From assembly GCA_023388235.1 (NCBI GenBank), contig JAEWGQ010000035.1, forward strand, positions 1-10,827: a stretch of 10,827 bases of DNA, given 5' to 3'. The notes under the pieces were generated by a model, which was not told where the DNA came from, made no database searches, and worked only from the letters and a program-made list of their open reading frames with translations. The DNA comes from Actinomycetes bacterium (GTDB lineage Bacteria; Actinomycetota; Actinomycetes; Actinomycetales; Cellulomonadaceae). The position numbers were made by a program, and so were the translations under genes. Of this stretch, positions 1 to 6,705 are shown one piece after another; position 1 is the first letter of the stretch, and the number at the start of each line of letters is the position of its first letter.

Positions 1-298
1 CGTGCCAGGCGCCCTCCGCGGCGAGCTGCCCGGCCTGCGCGGCGGCGAGGTGCCCGTCGCCGCCCGCGAGCGCCGCGGCGTCCGCGGGCGACACGGACCC
101 GGGCTCGCAGGCCAGCGGGGTGACGTCGGCGCCCGCGGCCCACTCGCACAGCACGGTCGCGCCGGCGGGCAGCCCGGCGGCGACGACGCCGAGCGACGCG
201 CGCTCGCCGGCGGCGGGGTGCACGGGCAGCCGCTGGTCGGCGGACGCGGCGTAGGGGTGGCCGATCCCGGCGGGTCGGTGGGTGAGGGTCGAGGTCAT
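1..298 (-). CDS. N-terminal part of an operon gene, possibly a glycosidase (partial)
   Basis: The gene runs off the left edge, so only the first 99 residues are visible. It begins at an ATG just after the glycosidase gene, and its ribosome site AGGAGG overlaps that gene's stop, seven bases before the start, so translation is almost certainly coupled. The protein begins MTSTLTHRPAGIGHPYAASA and continues with DQRLPVHPAAGE and a stretch around TVLCEW that looks like beta-strands. There is no signal peptide, so a cytoplasmic protein is expected. The look of the N-terminus and the company of a sugar importer and a GH15-type enzyme recall the N-terminal beta-sandwich of multi-domain glycosidases such as GH31. 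That assignment is from memory and weak, because no catalytic domain lies inside the window. The existence of the gene is well supported; its identity is not. Confidence 0.6.
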   Translation of the reverse strand, partial: MTSTLTHRPAGIGHPYAASADQRLPVHPAAGERASLGVVAAGLPAGATVLCEWAAGADVTPLACEPGSVSPADAAALAGGDGHLAAAQAGQLAAEGAWH

Positions 299-316
299 GG
301 GAGGGCCTCCTCAGGC
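299..316 (-). promoter_or_regulatory. Ribosome binding site overlapping the GH15-type stop codon
   Basis: On the minus strand the stop TGA of the glycosidase gene is fused to the motif in TGAGGAGGCCCTCCC followed by ATG. AGGAGG is a near-perfect anti-16S match seven bases before the start. It fixes the start of the left-edge gene and shows the two genes share a transcript. Confidence 0.8.
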
Positions 317-1471
317 GGGGTCGAGCAGGCCGAGCTCGTCGGCGAGGATCAGGTACATGCCGTGCGACCACAGCAGCGGCTGGGCGACGGTCCCCCAGCG
401 CTCCAGCCACTCGGGGCGGGACGCGGGGTGCAGCAGGTGGTCGGGCACCTGCTCGGGCATCTCGCCCGTGGCGGGGTCGGCGTGCGCGGCGACCCAGCGC
501 AGGTGCGCCCACGCCTCGTCGGTGCGCCCGGCCGCGGCGTGGTTCCACCCGAGCAGGGCGGACAGCAGCAGCCACTGGCCGCCGCCGTAGAACACGTCCG
601 CGCGGAACCGGTGCACCCCGCCGTCGACGTCGAGGTCCCGGGCCACCGCGTCCAGGGTGGCCTCGGCGAGCGGCGATCCCACGGGGACCAGCCCGAACGG
701 GACGACGCAGGCCGCCAGCGAGGCGTCGACGGCGTCGGAGCCGCACCACTTGGCCAGGTGCCGCGCGGCCGGGTCGGCGGCGCGGCCGGTCGTCGTGCCG
801 GCCGCGTCGACGAGCGCGGCGACCGCGGCGGCGACCTCCACCGCCCGCGCGGTGCGCTCCGCGTCGAGCAGCCCGGCCGACGCCGCGGCCAGCAGCCCCG
901 CGCGGACGGCGGCGAGGGTCGAGGGGTGCCGCTGCTCGACGTGCTCCTCCCACCAGTCGTAGCAGGGGCGGTCCCACGTGGCGCACAGGTAGTCGACGGC
1001 GACCGCCGCCGCCTCCCGGTACGGGTCCAGGGGCCGGGCGTGCCGGTCCGCGTGCGTGACGAGCTGCCACAGCCACATGCCGTAGCCGTCGGTCTGGAAG
1101 TCCCACCACGGGTCCTGCCCGTCCGAGCCGTCCAGCCGGAACCGCGTCGGCAGCAGGTCGGTCAGGGGCACCTCCTCGCCCGCGGCGACCCGGGCGGCGA
1201 TGGCGCCGACCTGCGCGCGCCGGGCGGTCAGCACGCCCGCGGCCCAGCCGTGGAACCGGTCGACCGAGGCGACGTGCCCCGCGCGGGACATGCCCTCGGC
1301 GGTGAACGCGCCGTCGCGCAGCCACGCGTACCCGCGGTACGCGCTGAACGTCGGCGACGCGGGGTACGCGCCGCCGGCGTCCTGGTGCCGGGCGATCACC
1401 TCGGCGCAGGTGCGGGCGAGGGCCCGCAGGTGGTCGGTCGACGGGGTGGACGGCGGGGCGGTGAGGGTCAT
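311..1471 (-). CDS. Compact GH15-type (glucoamylase-like) glycoside hydrolase, cytoplasmic
   Basis: This 386-residue protein looks like the (alpha/alpha)6 catalytic barrel of GH15 enzymes, which remove glucose from the non-reducing ends of alpha-glucans or alpha-glucosides with inversion. Visible motifs are YAWLRDGAF near residues 48-56 (the W-x-R-D substrate-binding motif), YDWWEEH near 171-177, where E175 or E176 would be the general acid, MPEQ at 338-341 with E340 as likely catalytic base, and PLLWSH near 365-370. It has no signal peptide and lacks the N-terminal beta-sandwich domain of classical bacterial glucoamylases, so it probably acts in the cytoplasm on short imported oligosaccharides. 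It lies 71 bases after the binding-protein gene, with a hairpin between, and 12 bases before the next gene. The start is ATG at 1471; only a weak ribosome site (GGGA) is visible. Substrate cannot be read from the sequence; another (alpha/alpha)6 family remains possible. Confidence 0.85.
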   Translation of the reverse strand: MTLTAPPSTPSTDHLRALARTCAEVIARHQDAGGAYPASPTFSAYRGYAWLRDGAFTAEGMSRAGHVASVDRFHGWAAGVLTARRAQVGAIAARVAAGEEVPLTDLLPTRFRLDGSDGQDPWWDFQTDGYGMWLWQLVTHADRHARPLDPYREAAAVAVDYLCATWDRPCYDWWEEHVEQRHPSTLAAVRAGLLAAASAGLLDAERTARAVEVAAAVAALVDAAGTTTGRAADPAARHLAKWCGSDAVDASLAACVVPFGLVPVGSPLAEATLDAVARDLDVDGGVHRFRADVFYGGGQWLLLSALLGWNHAAAGRTDEAWAHLRWVAAHADPATGEMPEQVPDHLLHPASRPEWLERWGTVAQPLLWSHGMYLILADELGLLDPA

Positions 1472-1498
1472 CGATCAGGTCCCGGGGTGGTGGTGGGT

Positions 1499-1532
1499 GC
1501 CGGCGGGACACCTCGTGGGGCGTCCCGCCGGC
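1499..1532 (-). repeat. Perfect 11-bp inverted repeat between binding-protein and glycosidase genes
   Basis: GCCGGCGGGAC (1499-1509) and GTCCCGCCGGC (1522-1532) are exact inverted copies around a 12-base loop. In the transcript they form a very stable hairpin starting 10 bases after the stop of the binding-protein gene. No T-run follows. It could be a partial terminator or an RNA 3'-end stabiliser that raises binding-protein mRNA over the downstream enzyme mRNA, as described for malE-type operons. Confidence 0.7.
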
Positions 1533-1542
1533 GGGGTGGGTC

Positions 1543-2811
1543 TCAGCCGAGCAGCGCGTCCACGCGGGACGCGGCGTCCGCGAGCGCCTGCTCGACGGTC
1601 TTGCGGCCGGCCGCGGCGTTGGACAGCTCCTCGTTCACGGCGTCCTGCATCTCCTGCTGCGCGGCGGTGACCGGCGGCAGCGCGACGGACTCCAGCGCGT
1701 CGAGCACGGCCTGCCGGTTCGCCGGCGGGGTCTGCTCCAGGTACGGCGCGAGCGCGTCGGCGTCGTCCACCGGCGGGAGCTCCCAGGAGGACGCGACGCG
1801 GGTCTCGACGGCGGTGTCCGAGGCGGTGAGGTACTGCGCGAACGCCTGCGCCTCCGCCGGGACCTTCGAGGACGCGGCGACGGCGACGCCGTTGGTGAAC
1901 AGCGCGGACGCGGGCTGCGCGTCACCCGGCTCGACGACGATGTCCCAGTCCAGGCCGTCGACCTCGGCGAGGCCGCCGAACATCCAGATGCCGGAGTGCC
2001 ACATCGCGAGCTTCCCGGCCTTGAACAGGTCGGTGTCGAAGTCCGGGGTGCCCGCGCCGTCGGCCTCGGTCGGCATGACCGCGCCGGGCTTGGACACCAG
2101 CCACTGCGCGGCGCGGACGCCCTCGGGGCTGTTGAACGCGGTGGCCGAGCCGTCGGCGGTCAGGAACTCCCCGCCGGCCTGGGCGAGCGCCTTGTAGAAC
2201 TCGTGGAACGACACGGGCTGGTAGTCGCCCCACACGCCGGCGGCCGGGTCGGTGAGCGCGGTGGCCGCGGCCTGCTCCTCCTGCCACGTCCAGCCGGCCG
2301 TCGGGTACTCCACGCCCGCCGCGTCGAACAGCGCCTTGTTGTAGTACAGGACGACGTTCGAGTACGACGACGGCAGGCCGTACTGGGTGCCGTCGAGCTG
2401 GAACGACTCGAGCAGGTTGGCCTGGTACGGCGCGGCGTCGACGTCCTCGAGCGGCAGCAGGCTGCCGGCCTCGGCGTACGACACGAAGTTCTCGTAGTTG
2501 AGGTCGACGACGTCGGCGACGGTCTGCCCGGCGAACGCGGTCTGCAGCTTGGTGAAGTAGTCCGCGTACGGGATGGTCTCCACCTGGACGTCGATGTCCG
2601 GGTGCTCGTCCTCGTAGGCCGCGACGATGGCGTCGAGGTCCTCCTCGTGGCCGTCGTTCGACGTGAAGTTCATGTAGCGGACGACCGTCGTGCCGTCCTC
2701 GCCGCCGCTGCCGGAGGTCGCGGACCCCTGCGCGCACCCGGCCATCACCACCGCCCCGGCGAGGGCGAGCGGGACGAGCGCGACCTTGCGCCCGGAGATG
2801 CTGGAGGCCAT
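1543..2811 (-). CDS. Sugar ABC transporter substrate-binding lipoprotein (MalE-like, family 1)
   Basis: The 422-residue protein is the extracytoplasmic sugar receptor of the importer. Its N-terminus carries SSISGRK, a hydrophobic stretch and the lipobox MAGC, so Cys26 should be lipid-modified and anchor the protein to the outer face of the membrane. A Ser/Gly/Glu-rich linker follows, then typical family 1 features: YMNFTSNDGHEEDLDAIVAA, AAYEDEHPDIDVQVETIPYA and a region YFTKLQTAFAG. A longer reading from a TTG at 2829 is possible, but I chose ATG 2811 because GGAAGGAGAG ends six bases before it and the TTG version would place six acidic/polar residues ahead of the signal peptide. It lies 36 bases after the second permease gene. 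The ligand is not readable; the GH15-type neighbour suggests a glucose-containing oligosaccharide. Confidence 0.93.
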   Translation of the reverse strand: MASSISGRKVALVPLALAGAVVMAGCAQGSATSGSGGEDGTTVVRYMNFTSNDGHEEDLDAIVAAYEDEHPDIDVQVETIPYADYFTKLQTAFAGQTVADVVDLNYENFVSYAEAGSLLPLEDVDAAPYQANLLESFQLDGTQYGLPSSYSNVVLYYNKALFDAAGVEYPTAGWTWQEEQAAATALTDPAAGVWGDYQPVSFHEFYKALAQAGGEFLTADGSATAFNSPEGVRAAQWLVSKPGAVMPTEADGAGTPDFDTDLFKAGKLAMWHSGIWMFGGLAEVDGLDWDIVVEPGDAQPASALFTNGVAVAASSKVPAEAQAFAQYLTASDTAVETRVASSWELPPVDDADALAPYLEQTPPANRQAVLDALESVALPPVTAAQQEMQDAVNEELSNAAAGRKTVEQALADAASRVDALLG

Positions 2812-2829
2812 GGGAGCCTCTCCTTCCAA
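2812..2829 (-). promoter_or_regulatory. Strong ribosome binding site that decides the binding-protein start
   Basis: GGAAGGAGAG lies six bases before ATG 2811 on the minus strand. It sits inside the longer TTG-initiated reading frame, so it argues that the shorter, signal-peptide-bearing product is the real one. Confidence 0.75.
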
Positions 2830-2847
2830 TGTGGGGGTGGGGTGGTG

Positions 2848-3729
2848 CTACTTGAGGCCGGTGTGTGCCATGCCGGCGATGATGTGGCGCTGGGCCACGA
2901 GGTAGACGAGCGCGATCGGCAGGATCGAGACCACCGACCCGGCCATCACGACGTCCCACTGGGTGGTGAACTGCCCCTGGAGCGTGGCCAGGCCGAGCGG
3001 GAGCGTCATGAGCTCCGGCGACCGGATCACCACCAGCGGCCAGAGGAACGAGTTCCACGAGCCCATGAACGCGAACACCGCGAGGGTCGCGAGGGCCGGC
3101 CGCACGAGCGGCAGGATCACGGTCCCGAAGATCCGCAGGTGCCCGGCGCCGTCGAGCGTGGCGGCCTCGTCCAGCTCGCGCGGCACGCCCTCGACGGCCT
3201 GCCGGAGCAGGAAGATGCCGAACGCGGACGCGATCGTCGGGGCGAGCAGCGCGAAGTAGGTGTCGTTGAGCCGCAGCCGCGTCATCTGGATGAACAGCGG
3301 GACGACCAGGACCTGCAGCGGGATCATCAGCGTCGCCAGGTACGCGGCGAACACGACCGGCTTGGCCCGGAACTCCAGGCGGCCGAAGGCGTACGCGGCC
3401 ATCGACGCGGTGACGAGCTGCGCCACCGTCGACACGATCGCGACGAGGAACGAGTTGACGATGATCCGCCAGATCGGCAGCGACGCCCCGAGCGTGCGGT
3501 AGGCGTCCAGCGTCGGGTCCTCGACCACGAGGGACGGGCCGCCGGACAGCGAGCCGCTCGGCGTGATCGACGTGACGACGGTCCACAGGAACGGGAACAG
3601 CATGACCCCGGCGCCGAGGGCGACGGCCAGGTACAGGCCGGCCCGGGCGAGCACGCGGCGCGGCGCGGGGCGCGGGCGGCGCACGGCGGGGGCCGCGGCC
3701 GGGGCGGTGAGCACGGCGGCGTCAGGCAT
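2848..3729 (-). CDS. Sugar ABC transporter permease, MalG-like
   Basis: A 293-residue inner-membrane permease with six hydrophobic segments (roughly residues 31-55, 88-115, 124-148, 156-178, 203-224 and 258-280). It carries the EAA loop that docks to the transport ATPase: ELDEAATLDGAGH, with EAA at 188-190, Gly194, and ILP at 205-207. The C-terminus ends GMAHTGLK, where G-x-x-x-G-x-x-K is the usual ending of this subfamily. The N-terminal 25 residues are Ala/Pro/Arg-rich and cytoplasmic. Its ATG overlaps the end of the first permease gene by eight bases (ATGCCTGA), so the two subunits are translationally coupled, as expected for a 1:1 heterodimer. It is followed by the binding-protein gene. 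Family assignment is secure; the transported sugar is unknown. Confidence 0.95.
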   Translation of the reverse strand: MPDAAVLTAPAAAPAVRRPRPAPRRVLARAGLYLAVALGAGVMLFPFLWTVVTSITPSGSLSGGPSLVVEDPTLDAYRTLGASLPIWRIIVNSFLVAIVSTVAQLVTASMAAYAFGRLEFRAKPVVFAAYLATLMIPLQVLVVPLFIQMTRLRLNDTYFALLAPTIASAFGIFLLRQAVEGVPRELDEAATLDGAGHLRIFGTVILPLVRPALATLAVFAFMGSWNSFLWPLVVIRSPELMTLPLGLATLQGQFTTQWDVVMAGSVVSILPIALVYLVAQRHIIAGMAHTGLK

Positions 3730-4726
3730 GGGTCACCCACTTCCGCTGGCCGCGCATCTGCACGGCGGTGACGAGGAGGATCAGGGCGAAGAGGATCCAG
3801 GACAGCGCCGAGGCCTCCCCGGCCCGGCCGTACCGGAACGTCAGGTCGTAGATCTGGCCGACGACCACCTGGCTCGCCCCGGACGGGCCGCCGCCGGTCA
3901 TGACGAACACCTGGTCGAAGACCTGGAACCCGTTGATCAGCGAGATGACGACGACGAAGAACGTGGACGGCGACAGCAGCGGGAACGTGATGCGCCAGAA
4001 CCGCTGCCACGCGTTCGCCCCGTCGACCCGGGCGGCCTCGAGCACGTCGCCCGGGATGGCCTGCAGCCCGGCGAGCAGGATGACCATGACGAAGCCGAGG
4101 TCCTTCCACGCGGAGGCGAGGACCACCGAGGGCATCGCCCACTGCGGGTCGGTCCACCAGCCGGGCGGCGTCAGGTCCGTGCCGAGCAGCCCGTTCAGGG
4201 CGTCGAGCACCGGGGTCAGCAGGTGGTTCACCAGGCCGTCCGCGGGGTTGAGCAGCCACTGCCACACCAGGGCGACGACCACCCAGGACGTGACGACGGG
4301 CAGGAAGTAGGCCGCGCGGAAGAACGCCCGGCCGCGCAGCGCCCGGTTGAGCAGCACGGCGAGCCCGAGACCGCCGGCGTAGACCAGCGGCAGGTACCCG
4401 GCGATGTAGCCGAGCGTGTGGCCGAGGACCTTCCAGGTGCTCGCGGAGGTCAGCAGGTCCGCGTAGTTGCCCAGGCCCACCCACTCCATCGGGGAGATGA
4501 GGTTCCAGGAGTGCAGGCTGACCCACAGGGACGACACCATCGGCGCGAGCGTGAAGACGGCGAGCGGGAGGGCGCTGGGCAGCAGGAAGACCAGCACCCA
4601 GAGGCGGTTGCGCCGGCGCCGGCGGCGGGCGGTCCCGCCGTCGGAGGCGCTCACGGGCCGGCGGGGCGGGGCGGCGGGCGCGGGGCGGGCGGCCTCGCGG
4701 GCGGCGGTGGCGGGTCCGGTGGTCAC
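3722..4726 (-). CDS. Sugar ABC transporter permease, MalF-like
   Basis: A 334-residue inner-membrane permease. An Ala/Pro-rich cytoplasmic tail and the basic run RRRRRR at 34-39 precede six hydrophobic segments (about 42-68, 101-128, 140-160, 198-222, 254-272 and 305-325). The EAA loop is at 230-249, with [11 protein letters not shown] then ITFPLLSP, the usual MalF-type form. The open frame extends much further upstream, but the real start is GTG 4726: CAGGAGG lies seven bases before it, and the GTG shares GTGA with the stop of the ROK gene. Together with the MalG-like protein it forms the membrane channel of the importer. No ATPase gene accompanies it. Confidence 0.94.
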   Translation of the reverse strand: MTTGPATAAREAARPAPAAPPRRPVSASDGGTARRRRRRNRLWVLVFLLPSALPLAVFTLAPMVSSLWVSLHSWNLISPMEWVGLGNYADLLTSASTWKVLGHTLGYIAGYLPLVYAGGLGLAVLLNRALRGRAFFRAAYFLPVVTSWVVVALVWQWLLNPADGLVNHLLTPVLDALNGLLGTDLTPPGWWTDPQWAMPSVVLASAWKDLGFVMVILLAGLQAIPGDVLEAARVDGANAWQRFWRITFPLLSPSTFFVVVISLINGFQVFDQVFVMTGGGPSGASQVVVGQIYDLTFRYGRAGEASALSWILFALILLVTAVQMRGQRKWVTHA

Positions 4727-5916
4727 GAGGACGCCTCCTGCAGCCGGGCCAGCACGAGCCGGCCCTGGTCCCCCGACGCCCCGCTCACGTCGAACGGGGT
4801 GGACAGCACGAGGGTCGCGGCGCCGAGCGCCCACTTGTCCTCGGCCCACGGCTCGACCACGAACGGCAGCGACCGGCGCGACGGCAGCAGGTGCGCGCGG
4901 AACACCGGCTCGAAGCCCCGCTCCCAGTGCGGCCACGCGCCGATGCCCTCGCCGAGCAGCACGACGACCTCGGGGTCCAGCACGTGCACGACGCCGGCGA
5001 GCGTCCGCGCGAGCAGCGCGCCGGCCTCGCGGTAGACCTCCTGCGCGCCGGGGTCGCCGGCGTCGGCCGCGGCGGCCAGCTCCGCGACGGTCCCGTCGGG
5101 CCCGAGCACGCCGCGCTCCACCGCCCGGGTGCGCAGGCCGGCGTCGCCCACCAGCGCCTCCAGGCACGCGCGGTTCCCGCACTCGCAGACCGGGCCGTCG
5201 TCGGCGACCGGGAAGTGGCCGATCTCGCCCGCGCCGCCGGCGGCCCCGCGGCAGATCGCCCCGTCGACCACCAGGCCGCAGCCGATGCCGCGCCCGATCG
5301 TCAGCACGAGGAAGGTCCGGTGCCCGCGGCCGGTGCCGTACAGGCGCTCGGCGACGGCGAGCGTGTTCACGTCGTTCTCGACCAGCACCGGCACGCCGAG
5401 CGCGTGCCGCAGCGCCGCGCCGACGGGGACGGCCGTCCAGCCGAGCGTCGGCGCGGTGACGACGCCGGAGTCCTGGGCGTCGACCGACCCGGGCAGCCCG
5501 ATGCCGACGCCGAGCACGGGCCCGTCCTCGGCCGCGACGACCTCCCGGAGCACGTGGCCGAGGGCGTCCAGCGCGTCGGGGCGCGCCGGGTCGAACGGGT
5601 ACGTCGCCTGGCCGCGGACCTCGCCGTCGAACCCCACGGACACGACGGCGACGTGGTCGTTCGTGACCTTGGCGCCGATGGCGCGGGCCTGCACGCCGCT
5701 GAGCCCGAGCAGCCGCGCCGGGCGGCCGCCCTGGCTCGGGGCCGTGTCGAGCTCGACCACCAGGCCGCGCTCGACGAGCTCGCGGGTGACCTGGGTGATG
5801 GTCGCCGGGCTCACCCCGAGCAGGCGGGCGATCTCGGCCCGGCCGAGCGGACCCCGCGTGCCCAGCAGGGCGAGCGCTGCCGCCGGGACCTGTTCGCCCC
5901 GCGCCGTCACGGACAC
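4723..5916 (-). CDS. ROK-family transcriptional repressor
   Basis: The 397-residue protein has an N-terminal winged helix (about residues 12-55; [20 protein letters not shown] is the recognition region) and a C-terminal ROK sugar-binding domain. Visible ROK marks are END VN at 180-184, GEIGH at 230-234 (His234 as zinc ligand) and [10 protein letters not shown] at 244-253, matching the zinc signature CxCGxxGCxE except that Ala250 replaces Gly. The DxGGT phosphate-binding motif of ROK kinases is replaced by [10 protein letters not shown], so this is a regulator, not a sugar kinase. It starts at GTG 5916, with AAGGAG six bases upstream. As first gene of the transport operon, sharing GTGA with the first permease, it very likely represses its own operon and is released by the imported sugar or its product. 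Confidence 0.93.
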   Translation of the reverse strand: MSVTARGEQVPAAALALLGTRGPLGRAEIARLLGVSPATITQVTRELVERGLVVELDTAPSQGGRPARLLGLSGVQARAIGAKVTNDHVAVVSVGFDGEVRGQATYPFDPARPDALDALGHVLREVVAAEDGPVLGVGIGLPGSVDAQDSGVVTAPTLGWTAVPVGAALRHALGVPVLVENDVNTLAVAERLYGTGRGHRTFLVLTIGRGIGCGLVVDGAICRGAAGGAGEIGHFPVADDGPVCECGNRACLEALVGDAGLRTRAVERGVLGPDGTVAELAAAADAGDPGAQEVYREAGALLARTLAGVVHVLDPEVVVLLGEGIGAWPHWERGFEPVFRAHLLPSRRSLPFVVEPWAEDKWALGAATLVLSTPFDVSGASGDQGRLVLARLQEASS

Positions 5917-5928
5917 CTGGAACTCCTT
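5917..5928 (-). promoter_or_regulatory. Ribosome binding site of the ROK gene
   Basis: On the minus strand GAAGGAG is followed by six bases (TTCCAG) and the GTG start at 5916. A second in-frame GTG lies two codons later but would sit too far from this motif. Confidence 0.7.
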
Positions 5929-5940
5929 CGTTCACGACTA

Positions 5941-5960
5941 CCTTTAGTTCCAAATTAAGG
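5941..5960. promoter_or_regulatory. AT-rich inverted repeat, probable ROK operator
   Basis: CCTTTAGTTCCAAATTAAGG is an imperfect palindrome in which seven of ten half-site positions match. It is the most AT-rich spot in a window otherwise dominated by G and C. It covers the -10 element of the operon promoter and lies 24 bases before the ROK start. ROK repressors of actinobacteria commonly bind AT-rich dyads of this general look, so it is the likely autoregulatory operator. Confidence 0.65.
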
Positions 5961-5981
5961 GATCGGCGGTGTGCGCGTCAA
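5952..5981 (-). promoter_or_regulatory. Housekeeping-sigma-type promoter of the sugar-uptake operon
   Basis: On the minus strand TTGACG (5976-5981) is separated by 18 bases from TAATTT (5952-5957; TTAATT with 17 bases is the alternative). The -35 matches the TTGACA consensus at five of six positions. Transcription would begin near 5945, giving an untranslated leader of about 29 bases that carries the ROK ribosome site. The -10 lies inside the inverted repeat at 5941-5960. Confidence 0.6.
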
Positions 5982-6008
5982 GCCCGCCCCGGCGGACGCG
6001 ACCACACG

Positions 6009-6052
6009 CGCAAGAACTCTTTCGCAAGACCTCTTGCGCAACGGTCGTTGCG
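6009..6052. promoter_or_regulatory. Three overlapping 16-bp dyads, 14-bp period: probable operator array
   Basis: The unit CGCAA-N6-TTGCG occurs three times, beginning at 6009, 6023 and 6037, each sharing its outer CG with the next. The second and third copies have perfect outer arms; within them the symmetry extends further (CGCAAGA-CC-TCTTGCG at 6023-6038, GCGCAACG-GT-CGTTGCGC at 6036-6053). The first has one mismatch (TTTCG for TTGCG). The array overlaps the -35 element of the downstream regulator's promoter, so binding should block it. The likely binder is the winged-helix protein encoded immediately downstream; this is an inference. Confidence 0.75.
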
Positions 6053-6062
6053 CTTCTACGCT
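6034..6062 (+). promoter_or_regulatory. Leaderless-type promoter of the winged-helix regulator
   Basis: TTGCGC (6034-6039), a 17-base spacer and TACGCT (6057-6062, fitting TANNNT) are followed by six bases and then ATG 6069. This geometry would put the first transcribed base at or next to the A of ATG. No Shine-Dalgarno motif precedes the ATG, which agrees with a leaderless mRNA, common in actinobacteria. Confidence 0.6.
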
Positions 6063-6068
6063 CGTGCC

Positions 6069-6704
6069 ATGACCACGGACGACACGTCGCCGGCCCCGCG
6101 CGGACCGCTGCGCATCACCGACCCGGAGCGCATGCGCGCCCTGGCGCACCCCGTCCGGATGGACCTGCTCGCCTACCTCGACGACGTCGGGGAGGCCACC
6201 GCCACCGAGTGCGCCGCCCACCTGCGGCAGACCGTGGCCAACTGCTCGTTCCACCTGCGGACCCTGGCGAAGGCCGGCCTGATCGAGCCCGCCGAGCCGC
6301 GCGGCCGCGAGCGCCCCTGGCGGACGGCCTCGCGCTCCCGGTCGTTCACCGCCGACCCGCTCGACCCGGCCTCCCGCCGCGCGGTGCTGGAGCTGGGCGA
6401 GGTCTCCGCCCGGCGCGAGATGGAGCGGTACATCGACCACCTGCGCCGCACCGACGCGAGCGAGGCCGTCGACCCGGGCCGGATCCCGCTGACCCAGATG
6501 TCGGCGCACGCGTTCTGGGCCACGCCCGAGGAGGCGGCGGAGGTCATCGACGTGCTCAACGCCCTCAGCGACCGGTTCACCGGCCGCGCCGACGACCCCG
6601 CGCTCCGGCCGGCGGGGTCCCGGCTCATGCGGCTGTTCACCGCCATCAACCCCGACCTCGACCACGAGCCCACCCCGGCGGCGCCGCCGCAGCAGGAGGA
6701 CTGA
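6069..6704 (+). CDS. ArsR-like winged helix-turn-helix transcriptional regulator
   Basis: A 211-residue protein with the usual ArsR/HTH_20-type opening ITDPERMRALAHPVRMDLLA (about residues 16-35), followed by the helix-turn-helix at roughly 43-72 (TATECAAHL, then SFHLRTLAKAGLIE). The C-terminal two thirds, with YIDHLRR and a helix around EEAAEVIDVLNALSDRF, may mediate dimerisation or ligand sensing. Cys48 and Cys59 fall in the DNA-binding domain; whether they sense anything is unknown. ATG 6069 is preferred over an in-frame TTG at 6048, because the TTG lies inside the third dyad and upstream of the -10 box. It is followed after one base by a small gene. Many relatives sit beside an efflux (MFS) gene; none is found here. 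The regulator probably controls itself through the dyads just upstream. Confidence 0.9.
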   Translation: MTTDDTSPAPRGPLRITDPERMRALAHPVRMDLLAYLDDVGEATATECAAHLRQTVANCSFHLRTLAKAGLIEPAEPRGRERPWRTASRSRSFTADPLDPASRRAVLELGEVSARREMERYIDHLRRTDASEAVDPGRIPLTQMSAHAFWATPEEAAEVIDVLNALSDRFTGRADDPALRPAGSRLMRLFTAINPDLDHEPTPAAPPQQED

Positions 6705-6705
6705 C
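6694..6705 (+). promoter_or_regulatory. Ribosome binding site of the small downstream gene
   Basis: AGGAGG (6694-6699) lies six bases before ATG 6706, inside the last codons of the regulator gene. A match this strong in a position set by the preceding stop is good evidence that the 70-codon gene is translated. Confidence 0.75.

Noticed and set aside
2..3771. Very long open frames on the plus strand (2-2197, 1996-3771 and others) opposite the sugar operon
   Set aside because: They are antisense shadows of GC-rich genes: Arg/Gly/Pro-heavy, low-complexity translations without recognisable motifs, opposite well-supported genes with ribosome sites.
4723..5916. ROK protein as a glucokinase-type sugar kinase
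   Set aside because: It has an N-terminal winged helix, and the DxGGT phosphate-binding motif of ROK kinases is missing.
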